Origin: Gammaproteobacteria bacterium UBA6173
Lineage (GTDB): Bacteria > Pseudomonadota > Gammaproteobacteria > Pseudomonadales > Pseudohongiellaceae
Length of the DNA: 16,091 bases
Direction of reading: 5' to 3'
Assembly: GCA_002422225.1 (NCBI GenBank)
Contig: DITX01000174.1
Span: forward strand, 1,136-17,226
Part shown: positions 6,894 through 13,497 of the stretch, in pieces
Layout: each line of letters opens with the position of its first letter
Numbering within the stretch: position 1 is the stretch's first letter
Translations under genes and position numbers: made by a program
Notes under the pieces: model-generated
Seen by the model: only the letters and a program-made list of their open reading frames with translations
Databases searched by the model: none
What the model was told of the DNA's origin: nothing

Positions 6894-7877
6894 ATGCCAG
6901 TGGACGATTTTTCACCATCAGATTTGAAAAGCATTCTGCATTCCAAGCGAGCGAACATGTATTACCTGCAGCATTGTAGAGTGTTGGTTAAAGGCGGCCG
7001 GGTAGAATACGTCACTGATGAAGGCAAGCATTCGTTGTACTGGAATATACCAATCGCAAACACCACCTCAGTATTGCTGGGAACCGGCACCTCTATCACT
7101 CAGGCAGCAATGCGGGAATTGGCACGGGCCGGAGTCTTAGTAGGCTTTTGCGGTGGCGGCGGTACACCGCTGTTTAGTGCCAATGATGTTGAAGTCGAAG
7201 TAGCCTGGTTTAATCCGCAGAGCGAATATCGACCATGTGAGTATTTGCAGCAGTGGTTAAATTTTTGGCCTGTCGACAACAAGCGGCTGCAGGCAGCCAA
7301 AACGATTCAACAGTTTAGGATTGATTTCACGTTAAAGCACTGGCTCAAAAACAGATATTTTATCGAGAATGGGTTTGTGGTCAGCGAAAGCCAATTGGAC
7401 TCAGCACTGTCTCGTTTCACGCAAGATGTAAATGCTGCTGATGACACTCAGTCACTTATGCTGGCCGAAGCACGTCTGACCAAATTACTTTATAAAATTG
7501 CATGTAGCACCCTCGCTCATGATGACAACTTTACCCGAGCCAAAGGTGGCACCGGTATAGACCCTGCAAATCGCTTTTTAGATCACGGCAATTATTTGGC
7601 CTACGGCTTGGGAGCTACCGCAACTTGGGTGCTGGGCCTGCCTCATGGCTTTTCTGTGTTGCATGGCAAAACCCGCAGAGGCGGTTTGGTATTCGATGCT
7701 GCCGACTTGATCAAGGATGCGCTGGTTCTGCCACAAGCCTTTATCAGCGCCATGAACGGTGACGACGAACAGCAATTTCGGCAAAGCTGTATCACCAATT
7801 TTCAACTAGCCGAAGCTTTGGATTACATAATCGACAGCTTGAAGGACATAGCTGCAGTGCATGGTGTCGAACTATGA
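6894..7877 (+). CDS. cas1: CRISPR-associated endonuclease Cas1, subtype I-F
   Basis: A 327-residue protein, the normal size for Cas1f. It resembles the Pseudomonas aeruginosa protein over its whole length, for example in LHSKRANMYYLQHCRVLV, TSITQAAMRELARAGVLVGF and DPANRFLDHGNYLAYGL. The metal-binding residues are present: E192, H257, D268 and D271, corresponding to E190, H254, D265 and D268 of the P. aeruginosa enzyme. Cas1 integrates new spacers as a complex with Cas2-3. The start codon has CAGGGA a few bases upstream, and the N-terminus aligns with known Cas1f starts. It overlaps cas2-3 as ATGA, so the two are translationally coupled. I found no good promoter directly upstream, so transcription from the dinD-like gene is likely. 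Confidence 0.97.
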   Translation: MPVDDFSPSDLKSILHSKRANMYYLQHCRVLVKGGRVEYVTDEGKHSLYWNIPIANTTSVLLGTGTSITQAAMRELARAGVLVGFCGGGGTPLFSANDVEVEVAWFNPQSEYRPCEYLQQWLNFWPVDNKRLQAAKTIQQFRIDFTLKHWLKNRYFIENGFVVSESQLDSALSRFTQDVNAADDTQSLMLAEARLTKLLYKIACSTLAHDDNFTRAKGGTGIDPANRFLDHGNYLAYGLGATATWVLGLPHGFSVLHGKTRRGGLVFDAADLIKDALVLPQAFISAMNGDDEQQFRQSCITNFQLAEALDYIIDSLKDIAAVHGVEL

Positions 7878-10800
7878 ACATCATGCTGGTATCACAATGC
7901 TCAAAAAATGCGCTGAACGAAACACGGCGTATTATTGACCAGTTTGCAGAGCGTCGTGGTGATAGGACCTGGCAAACTCCGATAACCCTGCAAGGGCTTG
8001 ACGTGTTGCGTAAGCTGTTAAAAAAGACAGCTCGACGCAATACTGCAGTCGCCTGCCATTGGATACGCAGTAAAAACCATACCGAACTGTTATGGGTAGT
8101 TGGTAATCAGCGCAAGTTTAACGTTGATGGGGCGACACCCACCAATATGACCGAACGCAATATACTGCGCAGCGAAGATGAAAATAGCTGGCATAACACT
8201 GAGGTCATCGCATTGCTGGCAGGTATAGCGGGCCTATTTCATGATTTTGGTAAAGCGAACTTACTGTTTCAGAACAAAATTAATCCCAAAGTGAAAACGC
8301 CCAGCTTTGAACCCTATAGACATGAATGGGTATCGCTTCGCTTGTTTCAGGCTTTTGCTGCAGCAAAAACAGACTTGGAATGGATCACAGAATTAAAAAA
8401 TATTTCTGCGGAAACTGAGAAAACAGTCATAGCGAACTTACACAAAGATGTTCCTTCGGAGAAATCTCTACTACCGTTTGAAGGTTTAGCTCCCGTTGCC
8501 AGATTGGTGGGATGGTTAATAGTCTCACATCACAGATTACCCGTGTTCCCGGATCATAAATCTGACACAAAACCGGTTCTTCAAGACATTGACACGTGGC
8601 TATCCAGTAACTTTGATGTGGTTTGGAACTCGGCAAATAGCGCAAATAGTTGGGAACAACAGCAACGTGATCACAACTGGTTTTTTGTCAACGGCACGCC
8701 ATTGCTCAGCGCAACCTGGAGGCAAAAAGCCGGTGAATTGGCTCAAAGAGCAATGAACTGCAACAGACTGTTTGAAAGTGATTGGCTTGCGCAGCGATTT
8801 ACCAGCCATACAGCGCGACTAACATTGATGCTTGCTGATCATTATTACTCAGCTCAAGAACCTAAGGCAAAATGGCAAGATGCAAATTATGCCTCATTTG
8901 CCAACTCTGATCGCAATACACATGCCCTCAAGCAAAAATTAGACGAGCACAATATTGGTGTTAGTCACAATGCCTATCTACTCGCAAAGAGTTTGCCAAA
9001 TTTAAAAAATACCCTACCTGCTATCACCCGACATAAAGGATTTAAACAAAGAGCTAAGTTGGATAAATTTCGCTGGCAGGATAAAGCTTATGATTTAGCC
9101 TGCTCGGTTCGAGAGACCAGCAATGCTCAGGGCTTTTTCGGTATAAATATGGCCAGTACTGGCATGGGCAAAACCTTTGCCAATGCCCGCATTATGTATG
9201 GTCTGGCTGACGAGAAGTTGGGCTGCCGTTTTAGTGTGGCATTGGGGCTGAGAACGCTGACATTACAAACCGGTGATGCATTAAAGGAACGCCTACACCT
9301 CACCGATGATGACTTAGCGGTGTTGATAGGTTCAGCTGCAGTACAACAATTACACGGCATCAGCAAGCAATCGCAACTGGCTGAACAGGCCATTAGTAAT
9401 GGTCGCAGCGGCAGCGAGTCGCTGGCCGATCCGATCGCCGAGCATCTCTATGTAAGTTATGAGGGTAGCCTGTATGACGGCAGGCTAAAGGACTGGCTGA
9501 ATAGCAGCCCGAAATTAAACCAACTTGTGAGCGCACCAGTCTTAGTCAGCACTATTGATCATTTGATGCCTGCAACTGAAGGCGTGCGCGGCGGCAAACA
9601 AATAGCACCTGTATTGCGGTTACTGACGGCAGATTTGGTGCTCGATGAGCCTGATGACTTCGACACATCTGATCTTCCGGCTCTTTGCAGATTAGTAAAT
9701 TGGGCGGGAATGTTGGGTGCAAGAGTACTTTTCTCGTCGGCTACGCTGCCCCCAGTTTTAGTATGTGCGCTTTTTGAAGCCTACAAATCAGGCAGAGAGC
9801 AATTTAACGCAGTAAATTCTGATGGCAGAACACGGTTGCCTGTTATCTGTGCCTGGTTTGATGAGTTTACCGCCACAAAAGCAGAGTGCTCAGATAGAAG
9901 TCAGCTTATGCAGCATCATTTGACCTTTGTTGAAAGGAGAGTTAATGCGTTGGCGCTGCAGCCTGTACTGCGCAAAGCCAGCTTGCTTGATATCAATGTT
10001 ACTAGCAAAAACCCAGACGTGATAATCAGACAACTGGGTGAAATTATTCAGCAGAGCATTTGTCAGCTCCACAGTCAGCATAACCAACAGTCTCCCAAGG
10101 GCCAAAAAGTATCAATTGGCTTGGTACGTATGGCCAACATTGACCCTATGGTGGCGGTCGCCAAACAGCTATTACAGATGGCAGTACCCGAAGACTATCG
10201 CCTCCATTATTGTGTTTACCATAGCCAGTATCCATTAGCCCTGCGTTCTGCAATAGAGCAGAAGCTTGATTCAGCATTGACCCGGTACAATGATTCGGCG
10301 TTATGGCAGCAAGCCGAAATCAAACAAGCTTTAGTTGACTACCCGGAAAGCAATCACGTGTTTGTCGTGCTGGCTACCTCTGTGGCTGAAGTAGGCAGAG
10401 ACCACGACTATGATTGGGCGATCGCCGAGCCCAGTTCAATGCGCTCATTGATTCAACTGGCAGGTAGAATTCAGAGGCACAGACAGCTACCGGCATGTAG
10501 CGATAATCTGCTTATCCTCTCGCAAAACTTTAAAGCATTAAAAGCGGTAACAGATAGATCCGGAAAACTTATACCGGCTTACTGCCGCCCTGGTTTTGAG
10601 CGGGATGACTTAAGACTGGAAAGCCATGATCTCAATGATATTTTGCCAGCAGAATATTTTCAGCACATCAGCGCAGTGCCTCGCATTACACAGCCCAAAT
10701 TAGTGCCGTCAAAAATATATAGCGACCTTGTGGTATTCGAACATTTGGCGTTATTACAAAGTTTATTGCCTCAACCAGCTAGCGCCGATTCAGACAAACC

Positions 10801-11209
10801 CGATTGGCCAACGGATTATGCCGCACGATGGTGGCAACACGATGCCAGCTGGTGTGCAGAACTACAGAAGCGCACACCTTTCCGTAAGTCTTCACCTGAT
10901 GAACCTTACTGCCTGATGTTAACTGAAGAAGACGAAGAGCCGTTGTTTAAACGGATAAATGACGCGATTTGGCCACCGGAATACATTGAGGCGGAAAATT
11001 TCACAACGGAAAGCTGGGTTCCTGCACATGGAAATCATGCATGGTTTGCGCTGGATGCATTGACGGTCTACCAACAGCATGCAGAAAAAATGGCATTAAC
11101 GCTTGAAGAAGTGAGCAAGCAGTTTGGTGAAATCCGGCTAAGAGTAAAGCAGAATGCCGAAATGTGGCATTACCATCCTGTTTTGGGTGTGTATAGCGCA
11201 CTTGACTGA
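7874..11209 (+). CDS. cas3: Cas2-Cas3 fusion, helicase-nuclease of subtype I-F
   Basis: A 1111-residue fusion, near the usual 1,080-1,100 of the subtype. Residues 1 to about 95 are the Cas2 domain (MNIMLVSQCSKNALNETRRI). The HD nuclease domain begins near 105, with H123-D124 in GLFHDFGKANLLF. The SF2 helicase core shows Walker A ASTGMGKT at residues 427-434 (K433), the DEAD-like D591-E-P-D594, motif III SSAT at 621-624 and motif VI QLAGRIQRHR at 861-870. All catalytic signatures look intact. Cas2-3 joins Cas1 for spacer acquisition and, recruited by target-bound Csy complex, unwinds and degrades invader DNA. The stop codon directly abuts the degenerate CRISPR repeat on the opposite strand. 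Confidence 0.97.
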   Translation: MNIMLVSQCSKNALNETRRIIDQFAERRGDRTWQTPITLQGLDVLRKLLKKTARRNTAVACHWIRSKNHTELLWVVGNQRKFNVDGATPTNMTERNILRSEDENSWHNTEVIALLAGIAGLFHDFGKANLLFQNKINPKVKTPSFEPYRHEWVSLRLFQAFAAAKTDLEWITELKNISAETEKTVIANLHKDVPSEKSLLPFEGLAPVARLVGWLIVSHHRLPVFPDHKSDTKPVLQDIDTWLSSNFDVVWNSANSANSWEQQQRDHNWFFVNGTPLLSATWRQKAGELAQRAMNCNRLFESDWLAQRFTSHTARLTLMLADHYYSAQEPKAKWQDANYASFANSDRNTHALKQKLDEHNIGVSHNAYLLAKSLPNLKNTLPAITRHKGFKQRAKLDKFRWQDKAYDLACSVRETSNAQGFFGINMASTGMGKTFANARIMYGLADEKLGCRFSVALGLRTLTLQTGDALKERLHLTDDDLAVLIGSAAVQQLHGISKQSQLAEQAISNGRSGSESLADPIAEHLYVSYEGSLYDGRLKDWLNSSPKLNQLVSAPVLVSTIDHLMPATEGVRGGKQIAPVLRLLTADLVLDEPDDFDTSDLPALCRLVNWAGMLGARVLFSSATLPPVLVCALFEAYKSGREQFNAVNSDGRTRLPVICAWFDEFTATKAECSDRSQLMQHHLTFVERRVNALALQPVLRKASLLDINVTSKNPDVIIRQLGEIIQQSICQLHSQHNQQSPKGQKVSIGLVRMANIDPMVAVAKQLLQMAVPEDYRLHYCVYHSQYPLALRSAIEQKLDSALTRYNDSALWQQAEIKQALVDYPESNHVFVVLATSVAEVGRDHDYDWAIAEPSSMRSLIQLAGRIQRHRQLPACSDNLLILSQNFKALKAVTDRSGKLIPAYCRPGFERDDLRLESHDLNDILPAEYFQHISAVPRITQPKLVPSKIYSDLVVFEHLALLQSLLPQPASADSDKPDWPTDYAARWWQHDASWCAELQKRTPFRKSSPDEPYCLMLTEEDEEPLFKRINDAIWPPEYIEAENFTTESWVPAHGNHAWFALDALTVYQQHAEKMALTLEEVSKQFGEIRLRVKQNAEMWHYHPVLGVYSALD

Positions 11210-11237
11210 GCGGGTTGCTACCTGCACGGTAGTGGAC
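11210..11237 (-). repeat. Degenerate type I-F CRISPR repeat, second of the mini-array
   Basis: On the minus strand GTCCACTACCGTGCAGGTAG matches the first 20 bases of the I-F repeat with one free mismatch (base 3) and the same compensatory pair change in the stem (CTACC/GGTAG, loop GTGCA). The last 8 bases, CAACCCGC, do not match the handle, as is common for a terminal repeat whose 3' end is not used. It ends at the base next to the cas2-3 stop codon. Confidence 0.78.
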
Positions 11238-11276
11238 AACAAGTAAACTTATTTCTGAGCTACCAAGTACGGTAGT
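11210..11276 (-). ncRNA. CreR/CreA-like natural guide RNA from a two-repeat mini-array with a 14-base spacer
   Basis: On the minus strand a degenerate I-F repeat (11280-11252), a 14-base segment (11251-11238) and a second degenerate repeat (11237-11210) follow each other. The predicted transcript starts at 11276, at the base of the first hairpin. Csy4 cleavage after each stem would give a 42-base RNA (11259-11218): an 8-base handle CUCAGAAA, the 14-base guide, and 20 bases ending in the hairpin. A normal I-F crRNA has 8+32+20. The guide is shorter by 18, three 6-base Cas7f (Csy3) footprints, so a smaller Csy complex is plausible. The guide pairs with a site next to the promoter of the following operon (see 11324-11339). 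Natural guide RNAs that make Cascade repress cas promoters or toxins are known in other type I systems. The assignment here is inferred from sequence. Confidence 0.72.
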
Positions 11277-11280
11277 GGCG
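11252..11280 (-). repeat. Degenerate type I-F CRISPR repeat, first of the mini-array
   Basis: Read on the minus strand it contains CACTACCGTACTTGGTAG followed by CTCAGAAA. Compared with the common I-F repeat (CACTGCCGTACAGGCAG then CTNAGAAA), the five-base-pair stem is kept as CTACC/GGTAG by a paired G-C to A-T change. The loop has one extra base (GTACTT). The 3' part that becomes the crRNA 5' handle is intact. It is 29 bases long instead of 28. Confidence 0.8.
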
Positions 11281-11282
11281 CG

Positions 11283-11311
11283 ATTCTAGATGAAGTCTAT
11301 GGCGACGTCCA
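11283..11311 (-). promoter_or_regulatory. Promoter of the mini-array guide RNA
   Basis: On the minus strand TGGACG (11311-11306) and TAGAAT (11288-11283) are exactly 17 bases apart, matching the sigma70 consensus at 4 of 6 and 5 of 6 positions. The expected start, an A at 11276 seven bases after the -10 box, is the base just before the CTACC stem of the first repeat. This leaderless arrangement supports a dedicated small RNA. Confidence 0.62.
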
Positions 11312-11323
11312 TCTTGCTCATAT

Positions 11324-11339
11324 AAAAAGTAAACTTAGG
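11324..11339 (-). promoter_or_regulatory. Protospacer-like target of the mini-array guide, with CC PAM
   Basis: On the minus strand TAAGTTTACTTTTT (11337-11324) matches the 14-base guide TAAGTTTACTTGTT at 13 positions. The only mismatch is position 12, one of the every-sixth positions flipped out of the duplex in type I complexes. The two bases preceding it (11339-11338) are CC, the type I-F PAM. At the mini-array itself the corresponding bases are AA of the repeat, so the guide would not target its own gene. The PAM ends two bases before the -35 box at 11342. Confidence 0.72.
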
Positions 11340-11341
11340 TG

Positions 11342-11370
11342 TTGATTTTTTATTTCGATCAGAATATAGT
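11342..11370 (+). promoter_or_regulatory. Promoter of the orf68/GIY-YIG unit, probably also csy1-4
   Basis: TTGATT (11342-11347) and TATAGT (11365-11370) are 17 bases apart, 4 of 6 and 5 of 6 matches to the sigma70 consensus. Transcription would start near 11377 and give a leader of about 24 bases before the ATG at 11401. A Csy complex bound at 11324-11339 would sit against the -35 box and should exclude RNA polymerase. Confidence 0.65.
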
Positions 11371-11400
11371 CGCCTCGTAATGTTGATATTAGGTGAACAC

Positions 11401-11607
11401 ATGAAAATTCTTGGCGCAACAGCAGAAAATCTAGCTTGGACGCATAAAGTTCTTGCCAAACCTCATTTATCAGCTAACACCTTGCTTTTTAATGAGTTTA
11501 TTGGACTTTCGATTGTGTTGTCGCTAGCCGAAAGCGTCAACCCAAAGGCAACAGGTCCTCAGTCTTTATCGGAACCTAAAATAAGGGGAGCGAACTATGA
11601 AATGTAA
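11401..11607 (+). CDS. Small hypothetical protein (68 residues) in the cas operon
   Basis: The start MKILGATAENLAWTHKVL at 11401 is preceded by AGGTGA (11391-11396) at good spacing. An ATG at 11380 in the same frame lies almost at the predicted transcription start and is less likely. I do not recognise the family. The middle (about residues 25-45, TLLFNEFIGLSIVLSLAE) is moderately hydrophobic but too mixed for a clear membrane helix, and no catalytic motif is visible. It overlaps the GIY-YIG gene by 11 bases, so the two are made together. It could be a partner or immunity factor for the nuclease, or a toxin held down by the guide RNA; these are guesses from position only. Confidence 0.6.
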   Translation: MKILGATAENLAWTHKVLAKPHLSANTLLFNEFIGLSIVLSLAESVNPKATGPQSLSEPKIRGANYEM

Positions 11608-11938
11608 CTGGCCACTTGGAAACGGGCAGCACTTGGAATTTGATGTAATTGAAAATAATGAAGTCTGGAAAGCGATGGCGGGGCTTTACATCTTTACATA
11701 CCAGCTTCACAACGGAAATTGGCGTGCCATTTATATTGGGCAAACAAATAATTTTTCAATGAGAATGCCGAATCATGATCGCATGAATGAAGCTGCACTG
11801 GCGGGTGCGACACACATCCATGCAAAGTCAGTATTTTCCCAACAGGATCGAGATCTGTGGGAAAGCAATCTGATCAATCACCTTCAACCACCGTTGAACC
11901 AACATCACAGACATGACGATTGGGGACGTTTGATCTAG
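11597..11938 (+). CDS. GIY-YIG nuclease-like protein inserted between cas3 and csy1
   Basis: A 113-residue protein with AAGGGGAG about 7 bases before the start. It is essentially one GIY-YIG domain. The first strand is G29-L-Y31 in AGLYIF, the second Y46-I-G48 in AIYIGQT. The catalytic arginine is probably R56 (NNFSMRMPNH), the metal-binding glutamate E89 (LWESNLINHL), and the conserved late asparagine N101 (PPLNQ). All expected active-site residues are therefore present, and no DNA-binding domain is attached. Such single-domain proteins include UvrC-like, homing-type and restriction-type nucleases. It is not a standard component of type I-F systems. It shares the promoter next to the guide target, so it could be an accessory nuclease released on loss of Csy repression. 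Target nucleic acid is unknown. Confidence 0.82.
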   Translation: MKCNWPLGNGQHLEFDVIENNEVWKAMAGLYIFTYQLHNGNWRAIYIGQTNNFSMRMPNHDRMNEAALAGATHIHAKSVFSQQDRDLWESNLINHLQPPLNQHHRHDDWGRLI

Positions 11939-12126
11939 CGCAGAAGTTAATAGAATTAGTATGCGCATTGACAGACAGACAATGTCGTGTTGAACAGAAT
12001 TTCAAACTATTCTGATTGGTTCGATGTAGCAAAGCTGATTGAGAATATTAGTCCAAGACAAATGCATGGACAGGGATATAAATTGAATCGGTTTGGGCAA
12101 GAGAGTTCTAGGTTCCCGGAGGAATT
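11939..12126. other. Intergenic region before csy1
   Basis: These 188 bases separate the nuclease gene from csy1. They hold a candidate csy1 promoter (separate entry), an inverted repeat CAGAAT/ATTCTG (11995-12000 and 12009-12014), another CATTG/CAATG (11966-11970 and 11980-11984), and a GGAGGA ribosome site at 12118-12123. A frame without ATG near its start is open from 11972 to 12154 and ends inside csy1; it may be a remnant (see findings). No clear terminator is seen, so read-through from the upstream promoter is possible. Confidence 0.55.
12055..12082 (+). promoter_or_regulatory. Candidate internal promoter for csy1-csy4
   Basis: AAGACA (12055-12060) and TATAAA (12077-12082) are 16 bases apart, 4 of 6 and 5 of 6 matches to the sigma70 consensus. 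Transcription would begin near 12089, leaving a leader of about 38 bases. If active, it would uncouple csy1-4 from the guarded upstream promoter. Confidence 0.35.
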
Positions 12127-13497
12127 ATGCACGCTGAAGGTTTATCAGCAATAATGGCTGAATATATTAATCAACGCAGGCTTCAGAAACTAGAGCCCGT
12201 TGAAAAGGAGCTGGAAAAAGCACTAAAAGGAGTGGTTGACGAAGCAGAGAAATCGCAAATCACCACTGAATTCGCGTCACAGATACAGCGAATTAATCAG
12301 CAGTATCACATCCAAAGCTGGCTGGATGATGCTGCAAAGCGGGCTAAACAAATAAGCCTTGTTACACATGCGCTCAAGTTTACGCATGGTGATGCCAAAG
12401 GTAGCAGCGTTTTGTCTTTGGAATACTTAGAAGATTCAAACTATCTCGCTACGGCTGGCATTGCCCGCCCAACTATTGATGCTGTGGGAAACGCGGCAGC
12501 ACTTGACGTGGCAAAGCTATTACAATTGGAATTTTCAGGACAAAGCCTCGCGCAGGCGTTAACAGAAGGGAATTCCAGCGCACTGGCTGTATTTAGCAAA
12601 GATCCAATCCAGTTGGACCAGTGGGCTGATGGTTTTAAACAGGCGCTTGCAGATAAAACTCTATCGTCTCATACCCTTGCTAAACAGGTATATTTTCCAA
12701 TAGCTAATGAAGAATATCACTTGCTTAGTCCCATTTTTGCATCCTCTCTTGCCCATCAATTAAATAACAAGATAGGGTCAGCACGATTTAGTGAAGAAGC
12801 AAAAAATATAAGAGAGTCACACAAAGGTGAAAAATACCATAACAAGCCGGACGTCCGTTTTCTGGATACCGCGCTTCAAAACTTTGGCGGTTCTAAACCA
12901 CAAAATATTTCGCAGCTAAACAGTCAGCGTGGCGGTAGAACTTATTTGCTTAGCTGCGCCGCACCTTCCTGGCAGTCGACATTAAAACCGCCTAAAAATG
13001 AGCTATCCATATTTTTCTCGCGCGAATTTAATCGTCGCACATGGAGGGATCTGAAAGAGTTTCAGCACTACTTGCTGAGCATAAAAGGGCGAGCCAGCAC
13101 TTTAGATATTCGCCGTAGTATCGCAGAGTTCGTAAACGATCTGATTGATATATTGTTGCATTATGCTGCAGAAATTCAGGATTTAGCCGAAGGTGCAGGC
13201 TGGAGCTTAGAGGATTGCAAACTCAAATTTTCTGAACAATTGTGGCTGGATACCTGGTGCAACAATGTGCCGTTTCAAAACAAACGCGCTGACAACAATT
13301 GGCAACAGGACATATGTTCGGATTTTGGTTATTGGTTAAATAAACGACTTAATGATTTATTGAAGAATGATGGCTTAGTGTTCGGAAAAGTGCAGCAACA
13401 ACACTGGGCAAAATTACTTGCACCCCGCTTACGTGACTATGAGTTGGGAACTCCGGCATTTTCTGACAACACAGCAACAGCAGAGGTCGCACTATGA
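12127..13497 (+). CDS. csy1: Csy1 (Cas8f), large subunit of the type I-F surveillance complex
   Basis: A 456-residue protein, slightly longer than the 434-residue P. aeruginosa Csy1. A strong ribosome site GGAGGA lies 3 bases before the ATG; Met10 is a possible alternative start. Family segments are clear: KRAKQISLVTHALKFTHGDA near 75-95, a VGNAAALDVAKLL segment, HTLAKQVYFPI, and the highly conserved FGGSKPQNISQLN near 250-264. Csy1 pairs with Csy2 at the crRNA 5' handle and, in this subtype, recognises the CC PAM and recruits Cas2-3. Its stop overlaps the csy2 start as ATGA. Confidence 0.96.
   Translation: MHAEGLSAIMAEYINQRRLQKLEPVEKELEKALKGVVDEAEKSQITTEFASQIQRINQQYHIQSWLDDAAKRAKQISLVTHALKFTHGDAKGSSVLSLEYLEDSNYLATAGIARPTIDAVGNAAALDVAKLLQLEFSGQSLAQALTEGNSSALAVFSKDPIQLDQWADGFKQALADKTLSSHTLAKQVYFPIANEEYHLLSPIFASSLAHQLNNKIGSARFSEEAKNIRESHKGEKYHNKPDVRFLDTALQNFGGSKPQNISQLNSQRGGRTYLLSCAAPSWQSTLKPPKNELSIFFSREFNRRTWRDLKEFQHYLLSIKGRASTLDIRRSIAEFVNDLIDILLHYAAEIQDLAEGAGWSLEDCKLKFSEQLWLDTWCNNVPFQNKRADNNWQQDICSDFGYWLNKRLNDLLKNDGLVFGKVQQQHWAKLLAPRLRDYELGTPAFSDNTATAEVAL

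Noticed and set aside
11210..11280. Ordinary remnant of a CRISPR array
   Set aside because: The repeat spacing is 42 bases where 60 is expected, the stems carry a paired change, a promoter is correctly placed and the guide has a PAM-flanked target next to a promoter. Chance decay does not explain these together.
11968..11996. TTGACA at 11968-11973 as a csy1 promoter
   Set aside because: The -10 region at 17 bases reads TGAACA, only 2 of 6 matches; the pair at 12055-12082 is better.
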